Positions 27,526-37,429 are shown, numbered from the stretch's first letter. The stretch is 64,000 nt of DNA from Pseudomonas sp. BMS12 (GCF_001592875.1 NZ_LSOF01000009.1:28637-92636); one strand, 5' to 3'. Program-made: numbers and translations. The notes: generated from the letters alone by a model not told the origin.

Positions 27526-28092
27526 TTATCCCAGCACCTTGAGAAAAGCCGCCAGCCAGGCCGGATGCGCCGGCCAGGCCGGGGCCGTGACCAGATTGCC
27601 GTCGACATGGGCGGCATCCACGGGGATATCCACATACTCGCCCCCGGCCAGGCGCACTTCCGGCGCGCAAGCCGGGTAGGCGCTGCAGGAGCGCCCCTTG
27701 AGCACATCGGCGGCAGCCAGCAGCTGGGCGCCGTGACACACGGCGGCGATCGGCTTGCCGGCCAGGGCAAAAGCCCGCACCAGTTCGATCACCTTGTCGT
27801 TCAGCCGTAGGTATTCGGGGGCACGGCCGCCGGGAATCACCAGAGCCTGGTAGTCCTCGGCGCGCACCTGGTCGAAGTCGAAGTTGAGGGTGAAGTTGTG
27901 CCCCGGCTTCTCGCTGTAGGTCTGGTCGCCCTCGAAGTCGTGAATGGCGGTACGCACGGTCTGCCCGGCGCTCTTGCCCGGACACACAGCGTCGACCTTG
28001 TGGCCAACCATCTGCAGGGCCTGGAATGGCACCATGGTTTCGTAGTCTTCGACGTAATCGCCGACCAGCATGAGAATGTGTTTGGTAGTCAT
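27526..28092 (-). CDS. DJ-1/PfpI family protein
   Basis: A 188-residue protein of the DJ-1/ThiJ/PfpI superfamily. The nucleophile elbow is AAVCHGAQ with Cys119-His120, and a conserved Glu sits in [20 protein letters not shown] is another family block. Some members are deglycases/glyoxalases or peptidases, but the specific activity cannot be fixed from sequence. Cytosolic, no signal peptide. GAGG lies before the ATG. Confidence 0.85.
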   Translation of the reverse strand: MTTKHILMLVGDYVEDYETMVPFQALQMVGHKVDAVCPGKSAGQTVRTAIHDFEGDQTYSEKPGHNFTLNFDFDQVRAEDYQALVIPGGRAPEYLRLNDKVIELVRAFALAGKPIAAVCHGAQLLAAADVLKGRSCSAYPACAPEVRLAGGEYVDIPVDAAHVDGNLVTAPAWPAHPAWLAAFLKVLG

Positions 28093-28181
28093 GGCTCAAC
28101 CTCCATCTGTTGTGAGTCGCGAGAACAGACAGTCTCGTCCAGCTTGGCGACTCCCGGGTAACAGTGGACTACTACAGACAG

Positions 28182-28207
28182 AAAAAACCCCGCACCAGGC
28201 GGGGTTT
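28182..28207 (-). terminator. Terminator after thrC
   Basis: CCCCGC/GCGGGG stem with a five-base loop; on the minus strand the A tract at 28182-28187 becomes a T run. It closes the hom-thrC unit. Confidence 0.85.
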
Positions 28208-28249
28208 GTCGACGCACGGTTCAGCAGACTGCCGAAAACCACCTGCCTG

Positions 28250-29659
28250 TCAGAGCGGCTTGCCACGATTGCCGTGGCTGGCGACGAACTGCTGCACGGT
28301 CTGCAGGTCGTTGGCCAACACGGTGCAGCGCTCCTCGCGCTGGAACAGATCGGTCAGGTGCGGCGGCAGCGCCGGCACCGCGTCGATGCCGGCCTTCTCC
28401 ACCGCCTCCGGGAACTTGACCGGGTGCGCGGTGCCCAGGGTGACCATCGGAATGGCCAGGCTGCGGCGGCACTCGCGTGCGGCACGTACGCCAATCGCGG
28501 TGTGCGGATCGAGCAGCTCGCCGCACTCGGCGTACACCTCGGCGATGGTTTCGCAGGTCTGCTCATCATTGACCGCCAGCGAGTCGAACAGCTTGCGCGC
28601 CTCGGTCCAGCGGTCTTCCTCGACACTGAAACCGCCACCCTGCTTGAAGGTATCCATCAGCCCGGCGATGGCGGCGCCGTTGCGGCCGTGCAGGTCGAAC
28701 AGCAGGCGTTCGAAGTTTGACGACACCATGATGTCCATGGACGGCGACAGGGTCGGGTGCAGTTCGTCCTTCACATACTGATTGCCGCTCATGAAGCGGT
28801 GCAGGATGTCGTTGCGGTTGGTCGCGACGATCAGCTGGCTGATCGGCAGACCCATGTTGCGCGCCAGATAGCCGGCGAAGATGTCGCCGAAGTTGCCGGT
28901 CGGCACGGAGAAGGCCACCGAACGCGCCGGACCACCCAGCTGCAGCGCCGCGTGGAAGTAGTAGACGATCTGGGCCATGATCCGCGCCCAGTTGATCGAG
29001 TTGACCGCCACCAGACGAGTGCCCTTGAGGAAGCCCTGGTCGGCGAAGCTGGCCTTGACCATCTCCTGGCAGTCGTCGAAGTTGCCTTCGATGGCGATGT
29101 TGTGGATGTTCTCGCCGAGGATGGTGGTCATCTGCCGGCGCTGCACCTCGGACACGCGGTTGTGCGGGTGCATGATGAAGATGTCGACGTGTTCGCAGGC
29201 CTTGCAGCCTTCGATAGCGGCCGAGCCGGTGTCACCGCTGGTCGCGCCCATGATCACCACGCGCTCGCCACGCTTGGAGAGTACGTGGTCGAGCAGGCGA
29301 CCGAGCAGCTGCAGAGCGAAGTCCTTGAAGGCCAGGGTCGGGCCGTGGAACAGCTCCATGACCCACTCGTTGCCATTCAGCTGACGCAGTGGCGCCACAG
29401 CGTTGTGGGCGAACACGCCGTAGGTTTCTTCGAGAATCTTCTTGAAATCGGCATCGGCAATGGAACCGGCCACGAACGGGCGCATCACCCGGAAAGCCAG
29501 CTCGTGGTAGGGCAGGCCGGCCCAGGAAGCGATCTCCTCCTGGGTGAAGCGCGGCAGGTTTTCCGGCACATAGAGGCCGCCATCGCTGGCCAGACCGGCG
29601 AGCAGGACGTCTTCGAAATTGAGGGCCGGGGCCTGGCCGCGGGTGCTGATATAACGCAT
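28250..29659 (-). CDS. thrC: Threonine synthase
   Basis: A 469-residue PLP enzyme that converts O-phospho-L-homoserine to L-threonine. N-terminus MRYISTRG, the PLP Lys in HGPTLAFKDFALQ (Lys112) and the phosphate loop GATSGDTGSAA are visible. Length fits the long proteobacterial class. It lies 12 bases after hom, giving the usual Pseudomonas hom-thrC operon, and ends before a terminator. Confidence 0.96.
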   Translation of the reverse strand: MRYISTRGQAPALNFEDVLLAGLASDGGLYVPENLPRFTQEEIASWAGLPYHELAFRVMRPFVAGSIADADFKKILEETYGVFAHNAVAPLRQLNGNEWVMELFHGPTLAFKDFALQLLGRLLDHVLSKRGERVVIMGATSGDTGSAAIEGCKACEHVDIFIMHPHNRVSEVQRRQMTTILGENIHNIAIEGNFDDCQEMVKASFADQGFLKGTRLVAVNSINWARIMAQIVYYFHAALQLGGPARSVAFSVPTGNFGDIFAGYLARNMGLPISQLIVATNRNDILHRFMSGNQYVKDELHPTLSPSMDIMVSSNFERLLFDLHGRNGAAIAGLMDTFKQGGGFSVEEDRWTEARKLFDSLAVNDEQTCETIAEVYAECGELLDPHTAIGVRAARECRRSLAIPMVTLGTAHPVKFPEAVEKAGIDAVPALPPHLTDLFQREERCTVLANDLQTVQQFVASHGNRGKPL

Positions 29660-29671
29660 GACTCTTCTACC

Positions 29672-30976
29672 TCAGACCAGTTGCTCGACGCGGATACGCA
29701 CGACTTTGCCGACTACATCGGCCAGCCCTTCGAGGGCGGCGATGGCGTCGTCGATGCGCGACTCGATGACCCGATGGGTGACCAGGATCATCGGCACCAG
29801 GCCGTCGTGCTCCTCGACTTCTTTTTGCATGATGGATTCGATGTTGATGCCACGCTCCGAGAGGATGCTTGCCACCTGAGCCAGCACGCCCGGGTGGTCC
29901 TTGGCCTGGATACGCAGGTAGTAGGCACTTTCGCACTCACCGATCGGCAGGATCGGGTGGTCGGACAGCGAGTCCGGCTGGAACGCCAGGTGCGGCACGC
30001 GGTTGGTCGGATCGCTGGTCATGGCGCGAACCACATCGACCAGGTCGGCCACCACGGACGAGGCGGTCGGTTCCATGCCCGCGCCTGCACCATAGAACAG
30101 AGTGCTGCCGGCAGCGTCGCCGTTGACCATCACCGCGTTCATCACGCCGTTGACGTTGGCGATCAGGCGATCGGCCGGGATCAGCGTTGGGTGTACGCGC
30201 AACTCGATGCCGGCCTCGGTGCGACGGGCCACGCCGAGGTGCTTGATGCGGTAGCCCAGGGCCTCGGCGTAGTTGACGTCGGCGCTGGTCAGTTGACTGA
30301 TGCCTTCGGTGTAAGCCTTGTCGAACTGCAGCGGGATGCCGAAGGCGATGGAAGCGAGGATGGTCAGCTTGTGCGCGGCGTCGATGCCTTCCACGTCGAA
30401 AGTCGGGTCGGCCTCGGCGTAGCCCAGGGCCTGGGCTTCCTTGAGCACGTCGGCGAAGGCACGGCCCTTCTCGCGCATCTCGGTGAGGATGAAGTTGCCG
30501 GTGCCGTTGATGATGCCAGCCAGCCAGTTGATGCGGTTGGCGGCCAGGCCTTCACGGATCGCCTTGATCACCGGGATGCCACCGGCCACGGCTGCTTCGA
30601 AGGCGACGATGACGCCCTTCTCGCGGGCCTTGGCGAAGATTTCGTTGCCGTGCACGGCGATCAGCGCCTTGTTCGCGGTGACCACGTGCTTGCCGTTGTA
30701 GATGGCCTTGAGCACCAGATCGCGAGCCAGGCTGTAACCGCCGATCAGCTCGATGACAATGTCGATTTCCGGATTGTTGACCACGTCGAAGACGTCGTTG
30801 GTCATGGCGATACCGGTGGTGTCGTACTGGGGTTTTGGCGAGCGAATGGCAATCTGGGTGACTTCAATACCGCGGCCGGCGCGACGAGTAATCTCCTCGG
30901 CGTTGCGTTTGAGTACGTTCAAGGTGCCGCCACCGACGGTGCCTAGCCCACAGATCCCCACTTTCACCGGTTTCAC
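29672..30976 (-). CDS. hom: Homoserine dehydrogenase
   Basis: A 434-residue NAD(P)-dependent enzyme converting aspartate semialdehyde to homoserine for Thr, Met and Ile synthesis. The nucleotide-binding motif GICGLGTVGGGT is at the N-terminus; the catalytic region includes AAVAGGIPVI and GIINGTGNFIL; residues about 350-434 are an ACT domain (YYLRIQAKDHPGVLAQVASIL), the site of threonine feedback. It starts with GTG (MKPVKVGICG), with a GGGGAAAA leader that resembles an imperfect Hfq/Crc motif. Followed by thrC. Confidence 0.96.
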   Translation of the reverse strand: MKPVKVGICGLGTVGGGTLNVLKRNAEEITRRAGRGIEVTQIAIRSPKPQYDTTGIAMTNDVFDVVNNPEIDIVIELIGGYSLARDLVLKAIYNGKHVVTANKALIAVHGNEIFAKAREKGVIVAFEAAVAGGIPVIKAIREGLAANRINWLAGIINGTGNFILTEMREKGRAFADVLKEAQALGYAEADPTFDVEGIDAAHKLTILASIAFGIPLQFDKAYTEGISQLTSADVNYAEALGYRIKHLGVARRTEAGIELRVHPTLIPADRLIANVNGVMNAVMVNGDAAGSTLFYGAGAGMEPTASSVVADLVDVVRAMTSDPTNRVPHLAFQPDSLSDHPILPIGECESAYYLRIQAKDHPGVLAQVASILSERGINIESIMQKEVEEHDGLVPMILVTHRVIESRIDDAIAALEGLADVVGKVVRIRVEQLV

Positions 30977-31004
30977 GTTGTTTTCCCCATCTGCCTACAC
31001 GAAA

Positions 31005-31026
31005 CGGCCGGGGCGAGCCCCGGCCG
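31005..31026 (-). terminator. GC-rich hairpin between dsbC and hom
   Basis: Nine-bp perfect stem CGGCCGGGG/CCCCGGCCG with a CGAG loop, followed on the minus strand by only TTT. A weak terminator for dsbC or a leader hairpin for hom. Confidence 0.5.
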
Positions 31027-31086
31027 CACAAAAGAGCCGCACATTACGAAGCGGTTCCCCATTAGTCAATCGACCGCGACCCCGTA

Positions 31087-31815
31087 TTACTTGGCCTTCA
31101 GGGCAATTTCCGCCAATTGCGGTGCCGGCTGGTAGCCCGGAATCAGCTCGCCATTGCCGAGAACGATGGCCGGAGTGCCATTGACGCCGATCATCTGGCC
31201 CAGTTCGTATTGCTTGGCCACCGGATTCTCGCAGTTGCCTGGCGGCAGCTCCTGGCGGGATTTGGCCTTGTTCATCGCGTCCTGACGGTCCTTGGCACAC
31301 CAGACGCTGACCAGACCGTTGTAGCCATGGCTGCCGACACCCTGGCGCGGGTAGGCTACGTAACGCACTTCGACGCCGAGGCGATTGAGCTCCGGCACCT
31401 CACTGTGCAGCTTTTGGCAGTAGCCGCAGTCGGTATCGGTAAATACGGTGATATGGGCCTTGGCTGGCTCCTTGGGCGAAAAAACCACCATCTCGCTGAG
31501 AGGAATATCGCTGATCAGCTTGGCGATGCCCTTGCTCTCGGCCTGCCTGGTCAGATTGACGGCGTCGCCGCCCTTGACCTGGTAGAGATTGCCCTGGATG
31601 AGGAACTGGCCATCGGCGCTGGAGTAGAGCATGCGCCCGCCTTTCAGATGCACCTGAAACAGGCCGGTCATCGGGCTCTCGGCAATAGCTTCGATCGGCA
31701 TGTCGGGCTGCAGTTTGGTCAGCGCGGCGCGAATGGCCTGGTCAGGATCGGCGGCAAGTACTACGGAAGCGGCGAGGCTGAGAGCGGCACCGCTCAGAAC
31801 ACGGGAAAGGGACAT
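31087..31815 (-). CDS. dsbC: Thiol:disulfide interchange protein DsbC
   Basis: A 242-residue periplasmic disulfide isomerase with a signal peptide (ends VLAA), an N-terminal dimerisation domain and a thioredoxin domain carrying the CGYC active site (Cys130-Cys133) after TVFTDTDC. The cis-Pro loop is GTPAIV. It repairs wrongly paired disulfides. Located between xerD and hom as in other pseudomonads. Confidence 0.94.
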   Translation of the reverse strand: MSLSRVLSGAALSLAASVVLAADPDQAIRAALTKLQPDMPIEAIAESPMTGLFQVHLKGGRMLYSSADGQFLIQGNLYQVKGGDAVNLTRQAESKGIAKLISDIPLSEMVVFSPKEPAKAHITVFTDTDCGYCQKLHSEVPELNRLGVEVRYVAYPRQGVGSHGYNGLVSVWCAKDRQDAMNKAKSRQELPPGNCENPVAKQYELGQMIGVNGTPAIVLGNGELIPGYQPAPQLAEIALKAK

Positions 31816-32122
31816 GGAACACTCCTATGAACAGTGGTCCAAGCCTATCACAGGCGCTGCACAGAGCCGACTGCAGACGCCGGGCGGGCACTTGCCGCGG
31901 ATGGACTGCCATCTGATGCACAGAAAGTCAGGTTACGCAGCATTTGGCAATCGGGATGCCCCTTGGCGAAACACTGCGACCAATCACTCAACCATGGCGG
32001 CGCAAGCGACACTGGAGCTTGGCGGCGACATCCCTGCCGCAACTCCGTGGCGCTGCCGAACCCCGGCCCGGCCATCCATGGCCGGTCGTTCGCCCTTTGC
32101 GACGCAGTGCGTCGTAAAGGAC
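31816..32122. other. 307-base gap between xerD and dsbC
   Basis: No plausible gene on either strand. It contains two hairpins: CCGGCC/GGCCGG at 32068-32085 and the one at 32096-32118. The dsbC promoter should lie in the left part, but I cannot point to it. Confidence 0.5.
32096..32118 (-). terminator. Hairpin just after xerD
   Basis: TTTGCGACG and CGTCGTAAA pair (one G-T wobble) around CAGTG, five bases after the xerD stop. The following T run is absent on the minus strand, so termination is likely but weak. Confidence 0.45.
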
Positions 32123-33019
32123 TCACCCCCGCGGATGGTGCTGGGCGTGCAGCTCCTGCAGACGGGCGCGGGCGATATGGGTATAGATCTGCGTGGTGGA
32201 AAGGTCGCTGTGGCCGAGCAGCATCTGTACCACGCGCAAATCGGCGCCATGGTTGAGCAAATGGGTGGCGAAAGCATGGCGTAGCGTATGCGGCGACAGC
32301 GGCTTGCTGATACCGGCGACCAACGCCTGCTGTTTGATGCGATGCCAAAAAGTCTGTCGGGTCATCTGCTCGCCACGCAGGCTGGGAAACAGCACATCGC
32401 TGGGTTTGCCTGCCAGCAGCAACGGGCGCGCCTCGCGCTGATAACGCTCGATCCACAGGATGGCCTCTTCACCCAGCGGCACCAGGCGCTCCTTGCTGCC
32501 TTTGCCGAACACGCGCAGCACGCCCTGACGCAGATTGACCTGCTCCAGGGTCAGCGACACCAATTCGGTCACTCGCAGGCCACAGGCATAGAGCACTTCG
32601 AGCATGGCACGGTCGCGCAGACCGATCGGGTCGTCCAACTCCGGCGCCGCCAGCAGCGCTTCGACGTCCGCCTCCGACAAAGACTTAGGCAACGGCCGAC
32701 CAATCTGCGGCAGTTCGACTTGTAGAGTCGGGTCTTCGGCAATCAGTCCTTCACGTAGCAGATAACGATAAAAACCCCGCAAGCCGGAGAGCAGTCGTGC
32801 GGTGGAGCGCGCCTTGTAGCCCTGCTGCAGCCGCCAGGCCAGGTGATCGAGGATGATCTCGCGGCCAGCGTTTTCCAGCTGCAGGTCACGCGCCTGCAAC
32901 CACTCGTTGAACAGACCGAGATCACTGCGATAGGCCGCACGGGTATGCACCGACAACCCCTTCTCCAGCCACAAGGCATCGAGAAAACGATCAATCAGAG
33001 CGTGGTCGAGAATGGGCAT
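32123..33019 (-). CDS. xerD: Site-specific tyrosine recombinase XerD
   Basis: A 298-residue tyrosine recombinase that, with XerC, resolves chromosome dimers at dif. The N-terminal SAM-like domain covers residues 1-90. Catalytic residues are intact: Arg149 in CGLRVTEL, His244 and Arg247 in SPHTLRHAF, His270 in LLGHSDL and Tyr279 in IYTHI. The placement next to dsbC is the usual one for gamma-proteobacterial xerD. Confidence 0.95.
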   Translation of the reverse strand: MPILDHALIDRFLDALWLEKGLSVHTRAAYRSDLGLFNEWLQARDLQLENAGREIILDHLAWRLQQGYKARSTARLLSGLRGFYRYLLREGLIAEDPTLQVELPQIGRPLPKSLSEADVEALLAAPELDDPIGLRDRAMLEVLYACGLRVTELVSLTLEQVNLRQGVLRVFGKGSKERLVPLGEEAILWIERYQREARPLLLAGKPSDVLFPSLRGEQMTRQTFWHRIKQQALVAGISKPLSPHTLRHAFATHLLNHGADLRVVQMLLGHSDLSTTQIYTHIARARLQELHAQHHPRG

Positions 33020-33095
33020 GGCGGGGCTGTATTTGCCAGGGACAACCGCTAGTCTTCCATAGCTCTAACGCCCCCACCAGAGACACGGAGTCCTG

Positions 33096-34895
33096 ATGAA
33101 CGAAACGCATATCCTCCTCGGCATCGGCGGCATCGGCGCCGCCGCACTGGCCAGTCAGTGGCTGGCCTGGCGTCTGCGCCTGCCGGCGATCCTGTTTCTA
33201 TTGATATGCGGCATCCTCGCCGGCCCAATTCTCGGCCTGCTCGACCCGGAGGCGCTGTTCGGCCCCCTGCTCTTCCCTTTGGTGTCCCTGTCGGTGGCAC
33301 TGATCCTGTTCGAGGGCAGCCTGACCCTGCGCCTGTCCGAGTGGAGAGAGATTGGTGGCGTAGTGCGGCGCATGGTCACCCTCGGCGCCCTGGCAACCTG
33401 GCTGGTGATCGCCGCCGCCACCCATTACCTGCTGGGCTTCTCCTGGGACCTGGCCGTCCTGTTCGGCACCCTGACCCTGGTCACCGGCCCTACCGTCATC
33501 GTGCCGATGCTGCGTGTGATGCGCCCCAACGCGGCTGTCGCCAATATTCTGCGCTGGGAAGGCATCGTCATCGACCCGATCGGCGCCCTGCTGGCCGTGG
33601 TGGTGTACAGCTTCATCGCCAGCCGTAGCGGCGGTACGCCCTTGGGCGAGAGCGTGCTGACCTTCGCCCAGGTGATCGGCTGCGGGATTTTCTTCGGCGC
33701 GGTCGGCGGCTGGTCGTTTGGCCAGGTGCTGCGGCGTCACTGGTTGCCAGAGTACCTGGAGAACCTCGGGGCCCTGGCTGCCGTACTGGGCATCTTCATT
33801 GCCGCCAATCTGCTGGTGCACGAGTCCGGACTGCTGGCGGTCACCGTGATGGGCATGTGGCTGGCCAACATGCGCGGGGTGGACGTCAAGCACATCCTGC
33901 ACTTCAAGGAAAATCTCAGCGTTCTGCTGATCTCCGGCCTGTTCATCCTGCTGGCTGCACGCCTCGACCTGAAGGCCTTGATCGCCCTGGGCCCCGCCAC
34001 GCTGCTGCTGCTGGCAATCATCCAGTTCATTGCGCGGCCACTGAGCGTGGCGCTGAGCACTTTCGGCTCCAGCCTGAACTGGCGCGAGCGCTCACTGCTG
34101 GCCTGGATCGCTCCACGCGGCATAGTCGCGGCCGCCGTCTCGGCAATCTTCGCCGAACGCCTGCAGGCGCATGGCGTCGCCCAGGCCCAGCTACTGGTGC
34201 CACTGACCTTCTTGGTGATCATCGGTACCGTCGTGCTGCAGAGCGCTACCGCACGCCCCATCGCGCGCCTGCTGAAAGTGGCAGAGCCATCTCCCCGCGG
34301 CTTCCTGATCATCGGCGCCAACCCGGTCGCACGGGCGATCGGCAAGGCCCTACAGCAACGCGAGCAACGAGTGCTGCTGACCGACTCCAGCTGGGAGAAC
34401 ATCAGCGCCGCGCGCATGGACGGCCTGCCCGTCTACTTCGGCAACCCGGCCTCGCAGCACGCCGACGCCCACCTCGACCTGATCGGCCTCGGCCAGTTGC
34501 TGGCCCTGTCACCCTCCAGCGAGCAGAACAGCCTGGCTTGCACGCGCTTTCGCCCCGATTTCGGCAAAGCCAACCTGTACTACCTGCCTAGCCAGCGCGA
34601 GCAGCGTCTGAGCGAGAAACACCGCACCAGCGACGAGCATCGTGGCCAGCCATTCGGCTACCCGAGCCAGAGCTATGGCCAACTGGCCAGCGCCCTGGCG
34701 CGCGGCGCCGAAGTACGCAGCACCACCCTCACCGGCAGCTTCGGCTGGCAGGACTACCAGGCGCTGCACGGCGAGCGCGCGACCCTGCTACTGGCCTTCG
34801 ACCCGAAAGGCTGGTTCCACATCGCCAGCGCCGCACTGAACTTCACGCCAGACGCCGACTGGACATTGATCGCCCTTATCGAGCCAGACGCATGA
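33096..34895 (+). CDS. CPA1-type cation:proton antiporter with C-terminal TrkA-N-like domain
   Basis: A 599-residue protein. About 390 residues form a Na+/H+ exchanger domain with some 12 helices (FEGSLTLRL, TGPTVIVPMLR and the WIAPRGIVAAAVSAIFAERL block are typical). From about residue 400 a soluble nucleotide-binding-like domain begins (RGFLIIGANPVARAIGKAL, an imperfect Rossmann signature). It should exchange Na+ or K+ for protons at the inner membrane. A CGGAG ribosome-binding site precedes the ATG. Divergent from xerD. Confidence 0.88.
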   Translation: MNETHILLGIGGIGAAALASQWLAWRLRLPAILFLLICGILAGPILGLLDPEALFGPLLFPLVSLSVALILFEGSLTLRLSEWREIGGVVRRMVTLGALATWLVIAAATHYLLGFSWDLAVLFGTLTLVTGPTVIVPMLRVMRPNAAVANILRWEGIVIDPIGALLAVVVYSFIASRSGGTPLGESVLTFAQVIGCGIFFGAVGGWSFGQVLRRHWLPEYLENLGALAAVLGIFIAANLLVHESGLLAVTVMGMWLANMRGVDVKHILHFKENLSVLLISGLFILLAARLDLKALIALGPATLLLLAIIQFIARPLSVALSTFGSSLNWRERSLLAWIAPRGIVAAAVSAIFAERLQAHGVAQAQLLVPLTFLVIIGTVVLQSATARPIARLLKVAEPSPRGFLIIGANPVARAIGKALQQREQRVLLTDSSWENISAARMDGLPVYFGNPASQHADAHLDLIGLGQLLALSPSSEQNSLACTRFRPDFGKANLYYLPSQREQRLSEKHRTSDEHRGQPFGYPSQSYGQLASALARGAEVRSTTLTGSFGWQDYQALHGERATLLLAFDPKGWFHIASAALNFTPDADWTLIALIEPDA

Positions 34896-34900
34896 ACAAG

Positions 34901-34918
34901 GCGCCCCACGGGGCGCCC
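34901..34918. terminator. Hairpin between the antiporter and thioesterase genes
   Basis: GGCGCC...GGCGCC palindrome around CCACGG, in the 29-base gap between convergent genes. No T run, so its terminator role is tentative. Confidence 0.45.
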
Positions 34919-34924
34919 GCTCGA

Positions 34925-35350
34925 TCAGTTGAAGTCTGCCAGTACCGCCACCGGCTTCTTGTCCTCGTCGATGGCGACGAAACTGAATACACCGCTGATG
35001 GCCCTTTCGCGGCCCCCGCAGTACATGCCCTCGACGAACACCTCGACCTCGACTTTGAGGCTGGTATTGCCGACGGCGATGACCCGCCCGATCAACTCGA
35101 CGATGGAGCCGGCTGGAATCGCATGCTTGAAATCGATGCGGTCGCTGGACACGGTGACCAGCGGTAGGCGGCAGAAACGCGTGGCAGCGATGAACGAGAC
35201 CTCATCCATCCAGGCCAGCGCGGTGCCGCCGAACAGGGTGTTGTGATGATTGGTGGAGGGCGGGAACACCGCCTTGGTCACACGGGTTTCCGATAGCTCG
35301 GTGCGCCGCTGGATCTCTTGCTCTCTCGGGGTCATGCCACTACTGCTCAT
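34925..35350 (-). CDS. Acyl-CoA thioesterase, hotdog fold
   Basis: A 141-residue single hotdog-fold protein of the YciA/acyl-CoA thioester hydrolase type. The stretch VFPPSTNHHNTLFGGTALAWMDE contains the conserved Asn, Gly-Gly and Asp residues of the active site, followed by DRIDFKHAIPAGSIVELIGRV. It probably hydrolyses short or medium acyl-CoAs in the cytosol. The first ATG (35350) or one five codons later (MTPREQE) may be used. Confidence 0.88.
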   Translation of the reverse strand: MSSSGMTPREQEIQRRTELSETRVTKAVFPPSTNHHNTLFGGTALAWMDEVSFIAATRFCRLPLVTVSSDRIDFKHAIPAGSIVELIGRVIAVGNTSLKVEVEVFVEGMYCGGRERAISGVFSFVAIDEDKKPVAVLADFN

Positions 35351-35448
35351 TGAAGAATGTGGCTGCCTTGTGCTGCGCGGTTGTGCTTATTGTCACGCTG
35401 CCCATACAGCGGGGAGGCTGGAACTTGCCGGTCAGCAGCCCAGAAACG

Positions 35449-35475
35449 AAAAAAGCAGCCCGGAGGCTGCTTTTT
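35449..35475 (-). terminator. Terminator of the rpsP-rimM-trmD-rplS operon
   Basis: GCAGCC/GGCTGC stem with a CGGA loop; the A run at 35449-35454 gives T residues on the minus strand, and a T run on the plus side makes it symmetrical. Confidence 0.88.
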
Positions 35476-35495
35476 CAGGTCGGAAGACCGTCCGA

Positions 35496-35846
35496 TCAGG
35501 ACAGTTTTTCCTTGATGCGAGCTGCCTTGCCGGACAGGTCGCGGAGGTAGTACAGCTTGGCCTTGCGCACGTCGCCGCGACGCTTGACGCTCACGCTGTC
35601 GATCAGCGGAGAGTAGGTCTGGAAGGTACGCTCGACGCCAACGCCGTTGGAGATCTTGCGCACGGTGAAGGCGCTGTTCAGGCCGCGGTTACGCTTGCCG
35701 ATTACCACGCCTTCGAAGGCCTGCAGACGGGAACGCTCGCCTTCCTTAACCTTCACCTGAACGATGATGGTGTCGCCCGGGGCAAAAACCGGGATTTCTT
35801 TGTTCATCTGCTCGGCTTCGAGCATCTGGATAATTTTGTTGGTCAT
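35496..35846 (-). CDS. rplS: 50S ribosomal protein L19
   Basis: A 116-residue ribosomal protein with the L19 core ([35 protein letters not shown], and [17 protein letters not shown]). It binds at the interface of the large and small subunits. Last gene of the rpsP-rimM-trmD-rplS operon, 39 bases after trmD; AGGAG precedes the ATG. Confidence 0.97.
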   Translation of the reverse strand: MTNKIIQMLEAEQMNKEIPVFAPGDTIIVQVKVKEGERSRLQAFEGVVIGKRNRGLNSAFTVRKISNGVGVERTFQTYSPLIDSVSVKRRGDVRKAKLYYLRDLSGKAARIKEKLS

Positions 35847-35885
35847 GCTGTGCTCCTAAGACAGACTCGGTCTGCCATCGATACC

Positions 35886-36629
35886 TTAACTATCGTCCCG
35901 CTGGCGGATGTATTCCTCCAGCAGCTTTTTCTCTTCTCCAGAAAGCGAGCGGCTATCCAGAAGATCGGCTCGTCGTTCCCAGGTTCGCCCCAAGGCTTGC
36001 TGCAAACGCCAACGCCGGATGTGTTCGTGGTTGCCGCTAAGCAACACATCGGGAACACGTTTGCCCTCATACAGTTCCGGACGGGTGTAGTGAGGACAAT
36101 CGAGAAGGCCATCGCTGAACGAGTCCTCCTCGGCGGAATCTGCATGCCCGAGCGCGCCCGGCAGCAGCCGCGTAACAGCATCGATCAGCACCATCGCCGG
36201 AAGCTCACCGCCGGAGAGGACGTAATCACCAATCGACCATTCCTCATCGACATGCGTCTCAATGAAACGCTCATCGATGCCTTCGTAGCGGCCGGCGATA
36301 AGAATCAGCGCCTGCTCGCTAGCCAGTTCACGCACCCCCAGCTGATTCAGCTGACGGCCTTGAGGCGACAGGTAGATCACCTTCGCTGCCTCCCCCGCCT
36401 CCGCCTTGGCAGCAGCCAGGGCATCTTCCAGGGGCTTGATCTTCATCACCATGCCGGGACCTCCGCCGAAAGGTCGGTCGTCCACCGTCTGGTGACGGTC
36501 GTCGGTGTAGTCGCGTAGCTGTCTGCAGTTCAACTGCAACAACCCTTGCTTCACCGCACGACTGGTAATGCCGTACTGACTGATGGCGGCGAACATCTCC
36601 GGGAAGATGCTGATAACTTCAACACGCAT
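35886..36629 (-). CDS. trmD: tRNA (guanine-N1-)-methyltransferase
   Basis: A 247-residue SPOUT methyltransferase that makes m1G37 in tRNA from AdoMet and prevents frameshifting. Conserved blocks are [37 protein letters not shown] and the trefoil-knot [15 protein letters not shown]. Length is normal. It lies nine bases after rimM, within the ribosomal operon. Confidence 0.97.
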   Translation of the reverse strand: MRVEVISIFPEMFAAISQYGITSRAVKQGLLQLNCRQLRDYTDDRHQTVDDRPFGGGPGMVMKIKPLEDALAAAKAEAGEAAKVIYLSPQGRQLNQLGVRELASEQALILIAGRYEGIDERFIETHVDEEWSIGDYVLSGGELPAMVLIDAVTRLLPGALGHADSAEEDSFSDGLLDCPHYTRPELYEGKRVPDVLLSGNHEHIRRWRLQQALGRTWERRADLLDSRSLSGEEKKLLEEYIRQRDDS

Positions 36630-36638
36630 GGCCGGGGC

Positions 36639-37172
36639 TCAGAAGTCCGCGTCCCAGTCCACCCGCATCTCGCCAGCTGCCAGGTCGATACCTTGCACGC
36701 ACTGCTCGGTGTAGGGCAGTAGGCGCTCGCGATCGTCCAGGCTGCCCGCACAGGGCTTGACCACCATCACATCGTTGGCACCGGTCTCCAGCAAGTGGTC
36801 AAGACGCCCGAGCAACTGCCCTTGCATATCGATCACTTTCAGCCCTACCAGTTGGTACCAGTAGAACTCGCCGTCTTCGAGGTCCGGCAGCTGCTCACGG
36901 GGAACACAAATTTCGAAACCCGCGTAGGTGCGTGCCACCTCGCGATCATCGAGCCCCTTGAGCTTGGCTACCAGCACCTTGCCTTGCAGGCGGCCGCTGA
37001 CCAGCTCCATCTGCCTGACTTCAGCATCGCGCTTGAGCGTCCAACGCTGATAGTCGAGCAGGTTGTCGATCGGATCGGTAAAGGAATAGACCTTCACTTC
37101 TCCACGCACGCCGTGCACCGAAGTGATTTTGCCGAGGACAACCAAGTCGTCGGCGGCCGGCGTCGCGTTCAT
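36639..37172 (-). CDS. rimM: Ribosome maturation factor RimM
   Basis: A 177-residue protein with the RimM N-terminal domain (LVVLGKITSVHGVRGEVKVYSFTD) and a PRC-barrel domain (EFYWYQLVGLKVIDMQGQLLG). It assists 30S maturation and binds S19. ATG at 37172 is annotated; a TTG at 37181 that overlaps the rpsP stop (TTGA) is also in frame and would add three residues. Same operon as rpsP and trmD. Confidence 0.94.
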   Translation of the reverse strand: MNATPAADDLVVLGKITSVHGVRGEVKVYSFTDPIDNLLDYQRWTLKRDAEVRQMELVSGRLQGKVLVAKLKGLDDREVARTYAGFEICVPREQLPDLEDGEFYWYQLVGLKVIDMQGQLLGRLDHLLETGANDVMVVKPCAGSLDDRERLLPYTEQCVQGIDLAAGEMRVDWDADF

Positions 37173-37177
37173 ATCAC

Positions 37178-37429
37178 TCAAGCTGCGGACTTGGCAGCTT
37201 CCTTCAGCAGCTGAGCAACACGCTCAGACGGCTGAGCGCCCTGACCCAGCCAGTAAGCAGCACGCTCCTGGTCTACGGAGAGCTTGACTTCGGCACCGGT
37301 AGCTACCGGATTGAAGAAGCCGATACGCTCCACGAAACGACCATCGCGCGCATTGCGGCTGTTGGTCACGGTCAGGTGGTAGAAGGGGCGCTTCTTGGAG
37401 CCGCCACGAGCAAGACGGATGGTTACCAT
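37178..37429 (-). CDS. rpsP: 30S ribosomal protein S16
   Basis: An 83-residue protein starting [21 protein letters not shown], the S16 signature, then [12 protein letters not shown]. It is needed for 30S assembly. First gene of rpsP-rimM-trmD-rplS; the promoter should lie in the 147-base gap to ffh. Confidence 0.97.
   Translation of the reverse strand: MVTIRLARGGSKKRPFYHLTVTNSRNARDGRFVERIGFFNPVATGAEVKLSVDQERAAYWLGQGAQPSERVAQLLKEAAKSAA

Noticed and set aside
28757..30946. 729-codon open frame on the plus strand
   Set aside because: It lies fully antisense to thrC and hom, both well supported; long antisense frames are common in GC-rich DNA.
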